From a virus: DNA of 64,000 nt. The notes beneath the pieces are model-generated. The model had not been told where the DNA came from and made no database searches. It was given only the letters and a program-made list of their open reading frames with translations. The translations under genes and the position numbers were made by a program. The stretch spans positions 1 to 64,000 of the IMG/VR virus record IMGVR_UViG_3300006853_000555, one strand, 5' to 3'. How positions within the stretch are numbered: the first letter of the stretch is position 1; the number at the start of each line of letters is the position of its first letter. This document shows, in pieces, positions 22,293 to 30,940 of the stretch.

Positions 22293-23489
22293 ATGCGGTA
22301 CGAGCGGCACGTCGACAACCGCGAGCTCCACCGAGCCTTCGCGCAGTTCTGGCCGGAATTCGCGGGCCAAGCCTATCACTCTGAGCTCCGCGCCCTGGGC
22401 TTTATCTCTTCCTTCGGCCGTATACAAATTAGCCAATCGGGTGATCGTTGCCGCGGTGACGTGATTGTTTCCGTGCGTATGGAGTCTGGCCATGAGTACA
22501 ATATGGCCGCCGATCCTCGCCACCAATTCGGCCATATGTTGTTGGAAGTGCGCCGCGCGATGCGCGGTGAGTACGGTGGCTCAACCCAAAATGAGGTGGA
22601 AAATCGAATCCGCGAGGTCTTCGCGGAAGCCCGTAATGACAGCGAGCTGAGCGTCGAAGTCCATGCGGCGCGGATGCTTTACGAGTCAGCGCAGCGCCAG
22701 GGGCTCCCCGATGATCAGGTCCAATATCATCATTATGCGCTTCAAGAAGCACGCCACCGCGCGCGTATGCATCGCAATGCAGAGCAACAGCGGCGCCAGA
22801 ATTATCAGCATTACTATTGTACTGCTGAGCGTGAGGCGGTGGACACCGTTAGCTATGCGGAGCTGAGGCGGGAAGCTTATGAGCTTACACCGATTGAGCG
22901 GCCTGCCATAGCGCCCGCGATGCTAGAGCTCTCGCGGCGCGCCGAGCAAGAGTTGCGCCGCATGATGGGTGGGGCTCAGTGGACTGAAGCTGAAATGGTC
23001 GGAATTGCGGCTCAGGAAGGACAGCGCGTGGCGGAAACCGCGCGCCGCAAAGCCGCACAGGAAAAGGGCCTTAAGCTCCTGGAGGAGAACCTCACCCCCG
23101 CCCAGCTGGTCGATTGGAAGGCGATCCGCGCCTTCTTCGTGATCGGCGGGAAAACTGGTCACCGTTACAAGATTGTTTACGGCCGCCAGATGAATATCTT
23201 CCGGGTCAACGCGGATAACCGCGCCGTTGAGAAGCTGTGCTTCTTACCGCAAGGCGACCTGGTAGAAGGTGACGTAATGCTCGCCCAGAAATACGGGCTG
23301 GAATTGCAGGAAGAAGAGGTGCTGAAAATCGCCAATAGGTGGAGGTTAGACCCAAAGACGGGCGGCGTGATACTACCCACGTGCGATGAGTTGCGTGACG
23401 AGCGATCCTACTATCGCCACACTCCGCGATGGGACTTACATCCTGTACGCCGAGAGTACGGCGGCGTTATTTTTACGGAAGCTACGTAA
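22293..23489 (+). CDS. Hypothetical protein; true start unresolved
   Basis: Protein-like sequence begins at about 22200 (SVTVDPGQLVANPAGETYAD) but the first in-frame ATG after that is 22293; further upstream the frame (from 22044) is an Arg/Ser/Pro-rich shadow of the 71-residue gene. The first third (HRAFAQFWPEFAGQAYHSEL), the middle with long charged helices (QEARHRARMHRNAEQQRR) and the C-terminal beta domain (KTGHRYKIVYGRQMNIFRVN) are real coding. No family recognised. It is the last gene before the capsid operon. Confidence 0.6.
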   Translation: MRYERHVDNRELHRAFAQFWPEFAGQAYHSELRALGFISSFGRIQISQSGDRCRGDVIVSVRMESGHEYNMAADPRHQFGHMLLEVRRAMRGEYGGSTQNEVENRIREVFAEARNDSELSVEVHAARMLYESAQRQGLPDDQVQYHHYALQEARHRARMHRNAEQQRRQNYQHYYCTAEREAVDTVSYAELRREAYELTPIERPAIAPAMLELSRRAEQELRRMMGGAQWTEAEMVGIAAQEGQRVAETARRKAAQEKGLKLLEENLTPAQLVDWKAIRAFFVIGGKTGHRYKIVYGRQMNIFRVNADNRAVEKLCFLPQGDLVEGDVMLAQKYGLELQEEEVLKIANRWRLDPKTGGVILPTCDELRDERSYYRHTPRWDLHPVRREYGGVIFTEAT

Positions 23490-23681
23490 ATAGTTGTTGC
23501 CACAGTATTTTATCTGAGTTATTGCTATTGTTGCGGTTAATCCCGCTTCGGTAGAACAACCCCGTAAGTGTGTTCCCACTCTCAGAACCTAGTGCGCTAC
23601 TAAAGGTTCTGTCCGCGCTAAGCAGGCGTCACTGCTGTTAACTTGGGAACAATTCAACACTTATTAGGGGCAATTCCCACA
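23490..23681 (+). promoter_or_regulatory. Structured leader upstream of the capsid gene
   Basis: No gene in these 192 bases. A possible promoter TTGCCA, 17 bases, TATTGC lies at its left end. CAGAACC (near 23583) pairs with GGTTCTG (near 23605), and TTCCCA (near 23574) can pair with TGGGAA (near 23644). A late promoter or a stabilising 5' leader for the most abundant virion protein is expected here. The ribosome site is AGGGGCAAT. Confidence 0.4.
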
Positions 23682-24758
23682 ATGGCTACGACTTCATTTG
23701 GCGTCAATGACGCCTTGGCGGTCAAGCTGTGGTCCCGCTCCCTGGCAGTCGCAGAACGCGAATACCTGGATATCGCTCCGCTGATTGGCGAGGGCGAGGA
23801 CAATATCATCCAGCTGAAAACCGAGCCGCGCAAAGGCGCTGGCGACCGGGTGACAATCGCACTGCGGGCGAGGCTGACGGGCGAAGGCAAGACCGAAGGC
23901 GAGACGGCCGAAGGTAACGGCGAGTCTCTCTCCCTCTATTCCGACAACCTGCTCATCAACGAGCTCGGCCATATTGTCGGCGTGCGTTCCGAAAACACCA
24001 TCGACGCGCAGCGCGTTCAGTACGACCTGCGTGAGCAGGCCCGTGACGCCCTGGGCGAGTGGTGGGCGGACCGCAAGTCGGCTTCGTTCTTCAACCAGGT
24101 TTGCGGCAACAACGCCCAGACCAACCTGAAGTACACCGGCCTGAATACCGCGACCGCTCCGGCGGGCACGGGCCGCCAGATTTGGGCGGGCACCGCGACC
24201 AATGACCAGGGGCTGACCTCCTCGGACGTTTTCACGCTCGACCTGATCGACGCGGCCGTGGAAAACGCCAAGGTCGGCAACAACATGGTCCGGCCGATCC
24301 GTATCGGCGGCCAGCCGAAATACGTGATGTACCTGCATCCGTATCAGGTCACGTCCATGCGGACCAACTCGGCCTCCGGCCAGTGGATGGATATCCAGAA
24401 AGCCGCGATGATGGGCGGCCAGGTTTCTGGCAACCCCATCTATACCGGCGCCCTGGGCGAGTACAACGGCGTGATCCTGCGTTCCTCGCAGGACGTGACG
24501 CTCGGCGTTAACAGCTCCACTGGGGCCGCGGTTAGCAATACCCGCCGCGCCGTGCTGCTGGGTGCGCAGGCCTGCGTCATCGCTTACGGTCAGAACAACT
24601 ACGGTCCCAGCAAGTATCGCTGGAACGAAGAGCTGCTCGACCACAAGCGCAAGCTGGAAGTTTCGGCCTGGTCCATCTGGGGCATGAAGAAGACCGTGTT
24701 CAACAGCGCGGACTTCGGCGTGGTCGTCGTGTCAACCTACGCGGCAGCGGCAAGCTGA
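23682..24758 (+). CDS. Major capsid protein, N4-gp56/DUF4043 type
   Basis: 358 residues from ATG 23682 (MATTSFGVNDALAVKLWS), which has the better ribosome site and the usual family start; the frame is open 13 codons further up. Family markers: LAVKLWSRSLAVAERE, GDRVTIALRARLTGEG, LLINELGHIVGVRSENTID, QARDALGEWWADRKSASFF, KYVMYLHPYQVTSMR and NPIYTGALGEYNGVI. This is the HK97-fold capsid family of N4 gp56 and many podoviruses. It builds the icosahedral head. No scaffold or head protease was recognised upstream. Confidence 0.95.
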   Translation: MATTSFGVNDALAVKLWSRSLAVAEREYLDIAPLIGEGEDNIIQLKTEPRKGAGDRVTIALRARLTGEGKTEGETAEGNGESLSLYSDNLLINELGHIVGVRSENTIDAQRVQYDLREQARDALGEWWADRKSASFFNQVCGNNAQTNLKYTGLNTATAPAGTGRQIWAGTATNDQGLTSSDVFTLDLIDAAVENAKVGNNMVRPIRIGGQPKYVMYLHPYQVTSMRTNSASGQWMDIQKAAMMGGQVSGNPIYTGALGEYNGVILRSSQDVTLGVNSSTGAAVSNTRRAVLLGAQACVIAYGQNNYGPSKYRWNEELLDHKRKLEVSAWSIWGMKKTVFNSADFGVVVVSTYAAAAS

Positions 24759-24808
24759 TAGCGGAGAACGGGCGCCTCTCTTAGGCTCCCAATAAGGGAA
24801 ACACGGAT

Positions 24809-25222
24809 ATGACGACGAATACAGCGGGAACGGTCGCTCGCGAGTACCACACTCACCAGGTCCACTACCTGGCGGCCGACTTCACCTTCGCCTCGGACGG
24901 CCTGACGCTCTCCTTGGGTTACGCACCGATCGGCGCGACGGTTATTCGCGGCGGCGTGGTGGTCTCTCAGGCTTTTAATGCCGGCACCACGAACGTGCTG
25001 GACCTCGGCACGGCGGCAGACCCGGACGGCTTCGCTACCGACTTGGCCCTGGGCACGGTCGGCGTGATTCCGACGGACGAGATGGCCACCTCGAACGACG
25101 CTGGTCCTTATGCCGCGGACACCGAATTGGTGGCCGTGGTTGACCTGACCGGCACGGCCGCGACCACGGGTATTGGTCGCGCCTGGGTGGAATACATCCT
25201 GGACGACAAGAACTTCTCCTAA
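24809..25222 (+). CDS. Virion protein next to capsid, possibly head decoration
   Basis: 137 residues, small beta-rich protein (VHYLAADFTFASDGLTLSLG, ATVIRGGVVVSQAF, ELVAVVDLTGTAA). Genes of this size and place, between capsid and adaptor, usually encode head-decoration or head-tail proteins. No specific family recognised, so the role is inferred from position. Confidence 0.6.
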   Translation: MTTNTAGTVAREYHTHQVHYLAADFTFASDGLTLSLGYAPIGATVIRGGVVVSQAFNAGTTNVLDLGTAADPDGFATDLALGTVGVIPTDEMATSNDAGPYAADTELVAVVDLTGTAATTGIGRAWVEYILDDKNFS

Positions 25223-25247
25223 GCCTTCTTAGGGGCTTAACGGCGAA

Positions 25248-25277
25248 TAAGAGGGCTGGTCCGGCGGGCCAGCCCTT
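25248..25277 (+). other. GC hairpin between decoration-like and adaptor genes
   Basis: AGGGCTGG pairs with CCAGCCCT around a GC-rich loop, followed by TACGTGCGTA. It resembles an attenuator or processing hairpin; the T run is too short for a clear terminator. Confidence 0.45.
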
Positions 25278-25297
25278 ACGTGCGTAAGGGGTAAGGC

Positions 25298-25936
25298 ATG
25301 ACCACGCTCGCCATTATGAAGGCAAGGATCGCGTCGGAGCTCCGTCGCACAGACTTAACCACGCAAATCGCGGCGGCTATCTCTACGGCCATTAAGGCGT
25401 ATGAGCACGAACGCTGGTTCTTCAATGAAACCCGCGAGAATACCTTTGACACTATTGCTCTGCGGCCCAATTACGGCGCCGCACAGGCCGCATTTATCGG
25501 ACTGATTTCTAAGGTGGATTACGCCTTTATCGTGATCGGCGACCAGCCCTTTGAGCTGCTGCCGGAAACGATGAAATATGTTGAGGACAGTGGCACCACG
25601 CCGCAATTCCTCGGTCAGCCGGGCTGGTATGCCTGGTACGACGAACAATTCTGGCTCTATCCGGTGCCCAATGAGGCCTGGACGGTGCGCATTGGCGCGG
25701 TGCTAGAGCAAGCTGAACCCGCGACCGACGGGGAAACTGGCAACCCGTGGATGACCACGGCGGAACGACTGATCCGCAGCCGGGCCAAATACGAGATATT
25801 CACGCACGTCCTGCGGAACGTGGAAGAAGCCCAGGTAATGACGGCCAACGTCAATGAGGCCCTGGAGCAGCTCAACGTTCGCACTACACGCAAGACCAAA
25901 ACAGGGGGTGGTCGTATTAAGGCCATGGCGTTCTAA
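25298..25936 (+). CDS. Head-tail adaptor protein, SU10/P22 gp4-like
   Basis: 212 residues. Pattern of phage adaptors: an N-terminal helix-rich start (IMKARIASELRRTDLTTQIA, TAIKAYEHERWFFNE), then the PxFLGQPGWYAWYDEQFWLYP beta core (shown in part) and a long C-terminal helix (RSRAKYEIFTHVLRN). Such proteins dock on the portal ring and bind the tail. It ends one base into the next start. Confidence 0.8.
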   Translation: MTTLAIMKARIASELRRTDLTTQIAAAISTAIKAYEHERWFFNETRENTFDTIALRPNYGAAQAAFIGLISKVDYAFIVIGDQPFELLPETMKYVEDSGTTPQFLGQPGWYAWYDEQFWLYPVPNEAWTVRIGAVLEQAEPATDGETGNPWMTTAERLIRSRAKYEIFTHVLRNVEEAQVMTANVNEALEQLNVRTTRKTKTGGGRIKAMAF

Positions 25937-27417
25937 TGCCCGCACCCCAGCCACTTCCGCTCGCCTTGGGCGAATATCGGCCCGACGTTTCGGACCATAA
26001 CGCCCAAGCTTACACGAGCTCGTTGCTCAATGTCAAACCACGCGCGGATGGCTATGGCCCGCTGAATTCACCCCAGGCTTATACAGCGGCGCTCCCGGCC
26101 GCCTGCCGCGGCTATTTCTACGCTCGGCGGAGTGACGGATCGGTGGCGATCTTCGCTGCGACCGTCGACCGCCTCTACCTCATGGACAATACGGATTTCA
26201 CTTGGGACGATGTTTCCCAGGGGGGCCTGGCTTATTCCGCGCTGAGCTCTACGGCTCAGTGGCAATTCGCGCAGTTTAATAACGTTGTGCTAGCCACCCA
26301 GGCGAACGAGGTTGTGCAGAGCTTCACGCTCGGCTCTTCTTCAGCGTTCGCAGACCTCGGTGGCAGTCCGCCGCAAGCCGCCTATATCGCGGTTGTTAAC
26401 CGATTTGTCGTGCTTTCTGGCCTCTTAGACCAGCCCTACCGGGTGCAATGGTCGGGGCTGAATGAAATTGACAACTGGACGGCCGGTGACAATTTCTCCG
26501 ATTTCCAAGACCTGGCCGACGGTGGCTTGAATCGCGGCGTGGCGGGCGGCGAATACGGCATGATCCTGCAGGAAGGCGCGATCCGGCGCATGGTTTATGT
26601 GCCTGGTTCGGAGCTGGTCTTCCAGATTATTCGCGTCGCTCAGGACCGTGGACTAAACGCGCCGTATTCCTTGGTGGCCGCAGGCGAGAAGATCTTCTTC
26701 CTTACGGCCCAGGGCTTTGTGCAGTCCGACGCGGCGGGCCTGTTAACACCGATCGGTAAAGAGCGCGTGGACCGTACCTTCTATGCGGAATGGGACTCTG
26801 CCAGTCCGCAGCTGATGATCGGCGTAGCTGACCCTACCACCAACGTCGTGATTTGGGTCTATAAGACCATCACGGGCGGCAATATGGGCCGCTTTAATAA
26901 GGCGCTGCTTTACGATTGGGCGCTCAACCGTTGGACGCCCTTCGAGATTGACGGCGAATATATCACCTCGCTAGCCAAGCCGGGCCTGACGCTGGAAAAC
27001 CTCGACGCGATTTCGGCTAGCCTCGACGCGCTGCCGTTCAGCCTGGACGACATCTCTACTTCAACGCTGCCCGCGCTCTCCATCTCGGCGCCGACTCATA
27101 TCATTTCCTTTTTCACCGGGCCTTTTCAGGAGGCGACACTAGAAACGGCCGAATATTCGGTACCCGGCTCGGTGTTGGACGTGAACGGTGTTTGGCCGTT
27201 GTCTGATTCCCCGGAGATTTTCTGTAGTATCGGCATACGGTTTAACTTAAATTCTGCTTCCACGTATTCTGACGAAACGGAGCTTAACGATGATGGAATG
27301 TGCCCCCAGCTTGTAGAGGGGCGATACCTGAGAATAAAGGGCCGTATTCCCGAGGCAGAAGCTTGGACGTACTTTAAGGGGTTTATCCCGGAAGCCCGAG
27401 GAGCGGGTGGATCATGA
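25936..27417 (+). CDS. DNA stabilisation/tail hub protein, P22 gp10-like
   Basis: 493 residues, beta-propeller-like throughout: repeated blocks such as GYFYARRSDGSVAIFAATVD, WQFAQFNNVVLATQAN, YIAVVNRFVVLSGL and KIFFLTAQGFVQSD. This is the pattern of P22 gp10-type proteins that close the head after packaging and hold the tail spike. A region at 345-375 has a repeated LDxLxxSLDxL motif (LENLDAISASLDALPFSLDD). Follows the adaptor gene as in P22-like tails. Confidence 0.75.
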   Translation: MPAPQPLPLALGEYRPDVSDHNAQAYTSSLLNVKPRADGYGPLNSPQAYTAALPAACRGYFYARRSDGSVAIFAATVDRLYLMDNTDFTWDDVSQGGLAYSALSSTAQWQFAQFNNVVLATQANEVVQSFTLGSSSAFADLGGSPPQAAYIAVVNRFVVLSGLLDQPYRVQWSGLNEIDNWTAGDNFSDFQDLADGGLNRGVAGGEYGMILQEGAIRRMVYVPGSELVFQIIRVAQDRGLNAPYSLVAAGEKIFFLTAQGFVQSDAAGLLTPIGKERVDRTFYAEWDSASPQLMIGVADPTTNVVIWVYKTITGGNMGRFNKALLYDWALNRWTPFEIDGEYITSLAKPGLTLENLDAISASLDALPFSLDDISTSTLPALSISAPTHIISFFTGPFQEATLETAEYSVPGSVLDVNGVWPLSDSPEIFCSIGIRFNLNSASTYSDETELNDDGMCPQLVEGRYLRIKGRIPEAEAWTYFKGFIPEARGAGGS

Positions 27418-27728
27418 GCGGCAATTATCCGGTTCCTGGTGAGCGCGACGTTGCCAAGATTGTTCAGGCGATTCAAGACCTGTTTTCCGGCCGAAATAAT
27501 TGCTTCGGGGAGGTTACGCTCGCCGTCGCGCCTGCCACGACGACGGTGGTCCGGGCGCCGAATGCGGGTCCGCAGTCTATTCCCTTGCTGATTCCGCTCA
27601 ACGCAGCGGCGGCGACGGAATGGGGTGCGGGCAGCCTCTACGTTAGCGCGCGTGAAGCGGGCGCGTTCACTATCACCCACTCTTCGAGTGCGGGCGCAAG
27701 GAATTTCGGCTTTGTCACACTTGGGTAG
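27414..27728 (+). CDS. Small virion-region protein
   Basis: 104 residues, ATGA overlap with the preceding gene. N-terminal helix PGERDVAKIVQAIQDLF, then beta strands (EVTLAVAPATTTVVRAPNA, FTITHSSSAGARNFGFVTLG). Similar small genes follow stabilisation proteins in podoviruses; function unknown. Confidence 0.6.
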   Translation: MSGNYPVPGERDVAKIVQAIQDLFSGRNNCFGEVTLAVAPATTTVVRAPNAGPQSIPLLIPLNAAAATEWGAGSLYVSAREAGAFTITHSSSAGARNFGFVTLG

Positions 27729-28179
27729 ATTGCTTGATCAGCCGATTACCGTGACCTGGGTGCCACGGAGCCAGATTGGTGACGTGATCAAGGTGTTCGG
27801 CTACTACATCCTGCGCGGCCTTAAGGCTTCCGACCTGGCACTCGATGAATTCGTCGAAGCCGTGGTTAACGGGAAGGCCTGGCTCGGCGTGGCCTACCAG
27901 CGCGACCCCTTCCGCCCCCTGGGCATTTGGATTAGTGACCTCCGCGTGGCCGAGGAAGGCCATGGCTTCGCGACCGTCTGCGGGCTGAGCGGCGACCGGC
28001 TGCCACTCTGGATGCCGAAGATCGAAGCCCTGGTTATTGACTTCGCGAAAATGAACGATTGCCGCGCCGTGCGGTTCTTTGGACGAGCCGCCTATAAGGC
28101 GCTGGTGGACGACTTAAACATCATCGGGTGCGCTGAGGACGGCCGCACGTACCTCTTCGAAAAACGGATTGCGGCCTAA
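27721..28179 (+). CDS. GNAT-fold-like phage protein, TTG start
   Basis: Protein-like sequence begins exactly at TTG 27721, which overlaps the preceding stop at 27726-27728; the upstream part of the frame is a shadow. 152 residues: VFGYYILRGLKASDLALDEF, then WLGVAYQRDPFRPLGIWISD, HGFATVCGLSGD and a final EDGRTYLFEKRI. The strand-helix order resembles GNAT-like proteins found in podovirus head-tail regions. Catalytic use of acetyl-CoA is not evident. Confidence 0.6.
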   Translation: MGRLLDQPITVTWVPRSQIGDVIKVFGYYILRGLKASDLALDEFVEAVVNGKAWLGVAYQRDPFRPLGIWISDLRVAEEGHGFATVCGLSGDRLPLWMPKIEALVIDFAKMNDCRAVRFFGRAAYKALVDDLNIIGCAEDGRTYLFEKRIAA

Positions 28180-28191
28180 GGGGCTAAGCTC

Positions 28192-29364
28192 ATGAGCTTC
28201 GGATTCGGATCCAGCAAGACTAAATCAAAATCGAGCTCCCAGCAAGACCCCTGGGAGCCGACAATTCCCTATTTGGAGGACTATCTCGGCGGAGTGGGCA
28301 ACCTCTCTACTGAGCCACTAACGGGCACGCAGGTAAGCGCCCTGGGCGACCTCAGCAATATCTACGGCGAGGGCAACCAATTTGCCGGCCAGTTAACAGG
28401 CCTGGCGAATGACTTCTTTACCGGGCCGCAGAGCCAGTCCTCCCAGCTGGGCGATGCTTACGGTGCGTTGCAGAACGTACTGACCCCGTATGCCGAAGGG
28501 AAGTACCTGGATTTTAAGGAAAATCCGTATATCCAGGAAATGTTGACCAACGTCGGTGACTCGGTCCAGCAACGCATTAATGCCCAGTTTGCGGGCGCGG
28601 GCCGCGACCTTAGTGGCATGAATCAGAAATCGGTCGCCTCCGGCGTTACCGAAGCCCAACTGCCGATCCTGGCCAACCTGTTTACCCAGCAGCAAGCCAA
28701 TCAGCTCGGCGCCGCGAATACCCTCTTCAATGCGGGCAATACTACGGCCACTGGCATGCAGGGCCTTGACACCGCAGCGCTACAAGCGCGGGCGGGCGCG
28801 CTGCCGATCGCCGACGCGGCGACGAACGCTTCGCTGTGGGGGCCGCTCGGCCAATATAACGTGGACGCTGTGCAGAGCTCGGCGCCGTATGAGAAATACG
28901 GTCAGCTGGCCTCGCTCCTGTTGCCCGTCGCCCAGTTGGGCCAGCAACAGAGTGGCACCGGCTCATCCTCAACCACTGGGTTTAATGTTGGCGCTAAGCT
29001 GCTGTCTGACGAACGGCTCAAGGAAGACCTGCAACAAATTGGCACGCTGGCCGATGGTACGCCGATTTATCGCTTTAAATACAAGGGCGAGGACACCACG
29101 CGCATCGGCCTTTCGGCGCAAGACCTTGAGAACGTCACGCCCGAAGCGGTGCACGAATATGATGCGCCGCAAGCGGGTACCGACGATGGCCGGGTCAAAT
29201 ATGTGGATATGGACGCGGCGACGCGCCGGTCTGCGGACATGCTGGCGGGCGGCGAAGGCCCTGGGCTCCTCGACCAAGTTGAGGGGAACGTCGCGCGCCT
29301 GCCCGCGCCGAGGCCCCGGCCGATGTTAGAGGATGAGCTGTTTATGCAGCGGGGAGCGGCCTAA
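28192..29364 (+). CDS. Virion protein with S74-type chaperone-like segment
   Basis: 390 residues. N-terminal 20 residues are Ser/Lys-rich (GFGSSKTKSKSSSQQ), then a long Gln/Gly/Ala-rich helical region as in ejection proteins. Residues about 265-345 contain LLSDERLKEDLQQIGTLADG, FKYKGEDTTRIGLSAQDLEN and PEAVHEYD, the signature of the intramolecular chaperone (peptidase S74) seen at the ends of tail fibres. Here it sits inside a likely ejection protein, where such segments also occur. Whether it self-cleaves is unknown. Confidence 0.7.
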   Translation: MSFGFGSSKTKSKSSSQQDPWEPTIPYLEDYLGGVGNLSTEPLTGTQVSALGDLSNIYGEGNQFAGQLTGLANDFFTGPQSQSSQLGDAYGALQNVLTPYAEGKYLDFKENPYIQEMLTNVGDSVQQRINAQFAGAGRDLSGMNQKSVASGVTEAQLPILANLFTQQQANQLGAANTLFNAGNTTATGMQGLDTAALQARAGALPIADAATNASLWGPLGQYNVDAVQSSAPYEKYGQLASLLLPVAQLGQQQSGTGSSSTTGFNVGAKLLSDERLKEDLQQIGTLADGTPIYRFKYKGEDTTRIGLSAQDLENVTPEAVHEYDAPQAGTDDGRVKYVDMDAATRRSADMLAGGEGPGLLDQVEGNVARLPAPRPRPMLEDELFMQRGAA

Positions 29365-29365
29365 G

Positions 29366-30934
29366 ATGGCGGGCGAACAGGAATACGTTAATGCTTCGAC
29401 GGCGTTCTCCATGGACCCGGAGCTGCGCAACCTGCTAATGCAGACGATGGCCCAGGCTGCGGAGACGCAACTCCCTGCGGAAGCAGCCTCGCCATTTAAA
29501 ATGCCGCAATCTGCGGCGGATCAGTTCCGCATGACGGCGTCCCTGGTGCCACCCCCGATGCTTTCCTCGGCCGGGCAGCAATCGAATACGGCCGCCAAGA
29601 CGGATATGCTGAGCCCAAATCCGGGTTCTCCGCCACCCGAACCCACGGGTGCCCCCAACTACAGCCCGATGAAGCAATTCGGACCGACGGCCGCCATCCC
29701 CACCGCACAATCGGCTGCCGCGCCGAGCGCTATGCCGGGAGCGGGTCGGGCGCCGGGCATTATTCCGACGGCCGCCACGCTACCGAGGGCTGCGCCCCCC
29801 TCGACGGGCCAACAGATCTCCGCCTTCCTGCGCGGGCTGGGCACTTCTGACGCTATCCTCCCCGCGATCGGCGGTGGTATGGCGGCTGTGGACGACCTAG
29901 AGCGGCAAGGTCAGGTCCGTAACCAGACTATCCGCGCACTAATGAGCCGCGGGTTGGACGTGGACACGGCCACGGCCGCGGCTAGCAACCCAGAGATCCT
30001 GAAAACCGTGTTGCCGACCTTGTTCGGCGGCGGTGAGCGGAAGCTCGGTGAGGACTACGACCCGGAATCCGGTCAGGCCCGCAAGTTCTTCTACAACGAA
30101 AAAGGCCCCGCCAATATCGAATATATCGGCGGCGGTAAACGCGACCCCTCTGCCACGGCCGTAACGCGGACTCAGGCTACGGCCAATGTGAAGCGCGTAG
30201 AGAAATATAAGAACGAAGCCGACAGTGCTCGCGAGATGATTGGCTCAATACAGCAGATCAGGGAATTGCGCAAAACAGTTCCGGACGCGCTGAAAGGCCT
30301 GCCCCCCGGCCCCGCGAGCACGATTGCAGGGTGGACGGATTATTTTGGCCTAACAGACGGCGTTAAAGCACTGAGTCCGAAGGAGTTGGATATCCAGCTG
30401 GGCTTCACGGAACGGACGAAGGGCGCCATCACTGATCGCGAAATGGCCCTCTTCGCTGGAGGCACTCCAGGGTTCGGCATGACAGACGCTGCCGCCGATA
30501 AAACGATGGCCGGTATGGAAGCTGTAGCGCAGCGTCAGATTGAGCGAGCCAAGTTCTTCGAGAGCTGGCTCAGTAAAGGTCGCGGTTCCTTGGAAGGAGC
30601 ACAAGATGCTTGGGACTCTTATATTACGGCCAATCCGGTTATTACCCGCAATTCGGATGGAACACTTTCCGTCAATAAGACAAATATCGGAAACTGGAAA
30701 GGCTTTATTGGCGACGACGAAGAAAATCCTCGTGGCCGCTCAACAAATTTCGGTCCGGCTCCCCATGACATGGCCGGAGTGGGCGACAATGAGCCTGGCA
30801 GCGGCGGAGCGACTGACGTAGAACGCTGGCCGGTGGTGAATTCGCAGGAAGACTATGACGCCCTGAAACCCGGCGCCACATTCATCGATATTGACGAAGC
30901 GGGTAAGCGTACCCAGCACACCAAGCCCAGGTAG
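29366..30934 (+). CDS. Internal virion (ejection-type) protein
   Basis: 522 residues from ATG 29366 (MAGEQEYVNASTAFSM). Residues 40-150 are Pro/Ala/Ser-rich and likely disordered; then QQISAFLRGLGTSDAIL, PAIGGGMAAVDDLERQGQVR and a helical C-terminal half. Low-complexity plus helical composition and position between the S74-bearing protein and two giant proteins suggest it is packed inside the head and ejected with DNA. No catalytic domain seen. Confidence 0.55.
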   Translation: MAGEQEYVNASTAFSMDPELRNLLMQTMAQAAETQLPAEAASPFKMPQSAADQFRMTASLVPPPMLSSAGQQSNTAAKTDMLSPNPGSPPPEPTGAPNYSPMKQFGPTAAIPTAQSAAAPSAMPGAGRAPGIIPTAATLPRAAPPSTGQQISAFLRGLGTSDAILPAIGGGMAAVDDLERQGQVRNQTIRALMSRGLDVDTATAAASNPEILKTVLPTLFGGGERKLGEDYDPESGQARKFFYNEKGPANIEYIGGGKRDPSATAVTRTQATANVKRVEKYKNEADSAREMIGSIQQIRELRKTVPDALKGLPPGPASTIAGWTDYFGLTDGVKALSPKELDIQLGFTERTKGAITDREMALFAGGTPGFGMTDAAADKTMAGMEAVAQRQIERAKFFESWLSKGRGSLEGAQDAWDSYITANPVITRNSDGTLSVNKTNIGNWKGFIGDDEENPRGRSTNFGPAPHDMAGVGDNEPGSGGATDVERWPVVNSQEDYDALKPGATFIDIDEAGKRTQHTKPR

Positions 30935-30940
30935 GGGTCC

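Noticed and set aside
23694-24644. 316-residue minus-strand frame inside the capsid gene
   Set aside because: Shadow of the capsid frame, no start signal and low-complexity composition.
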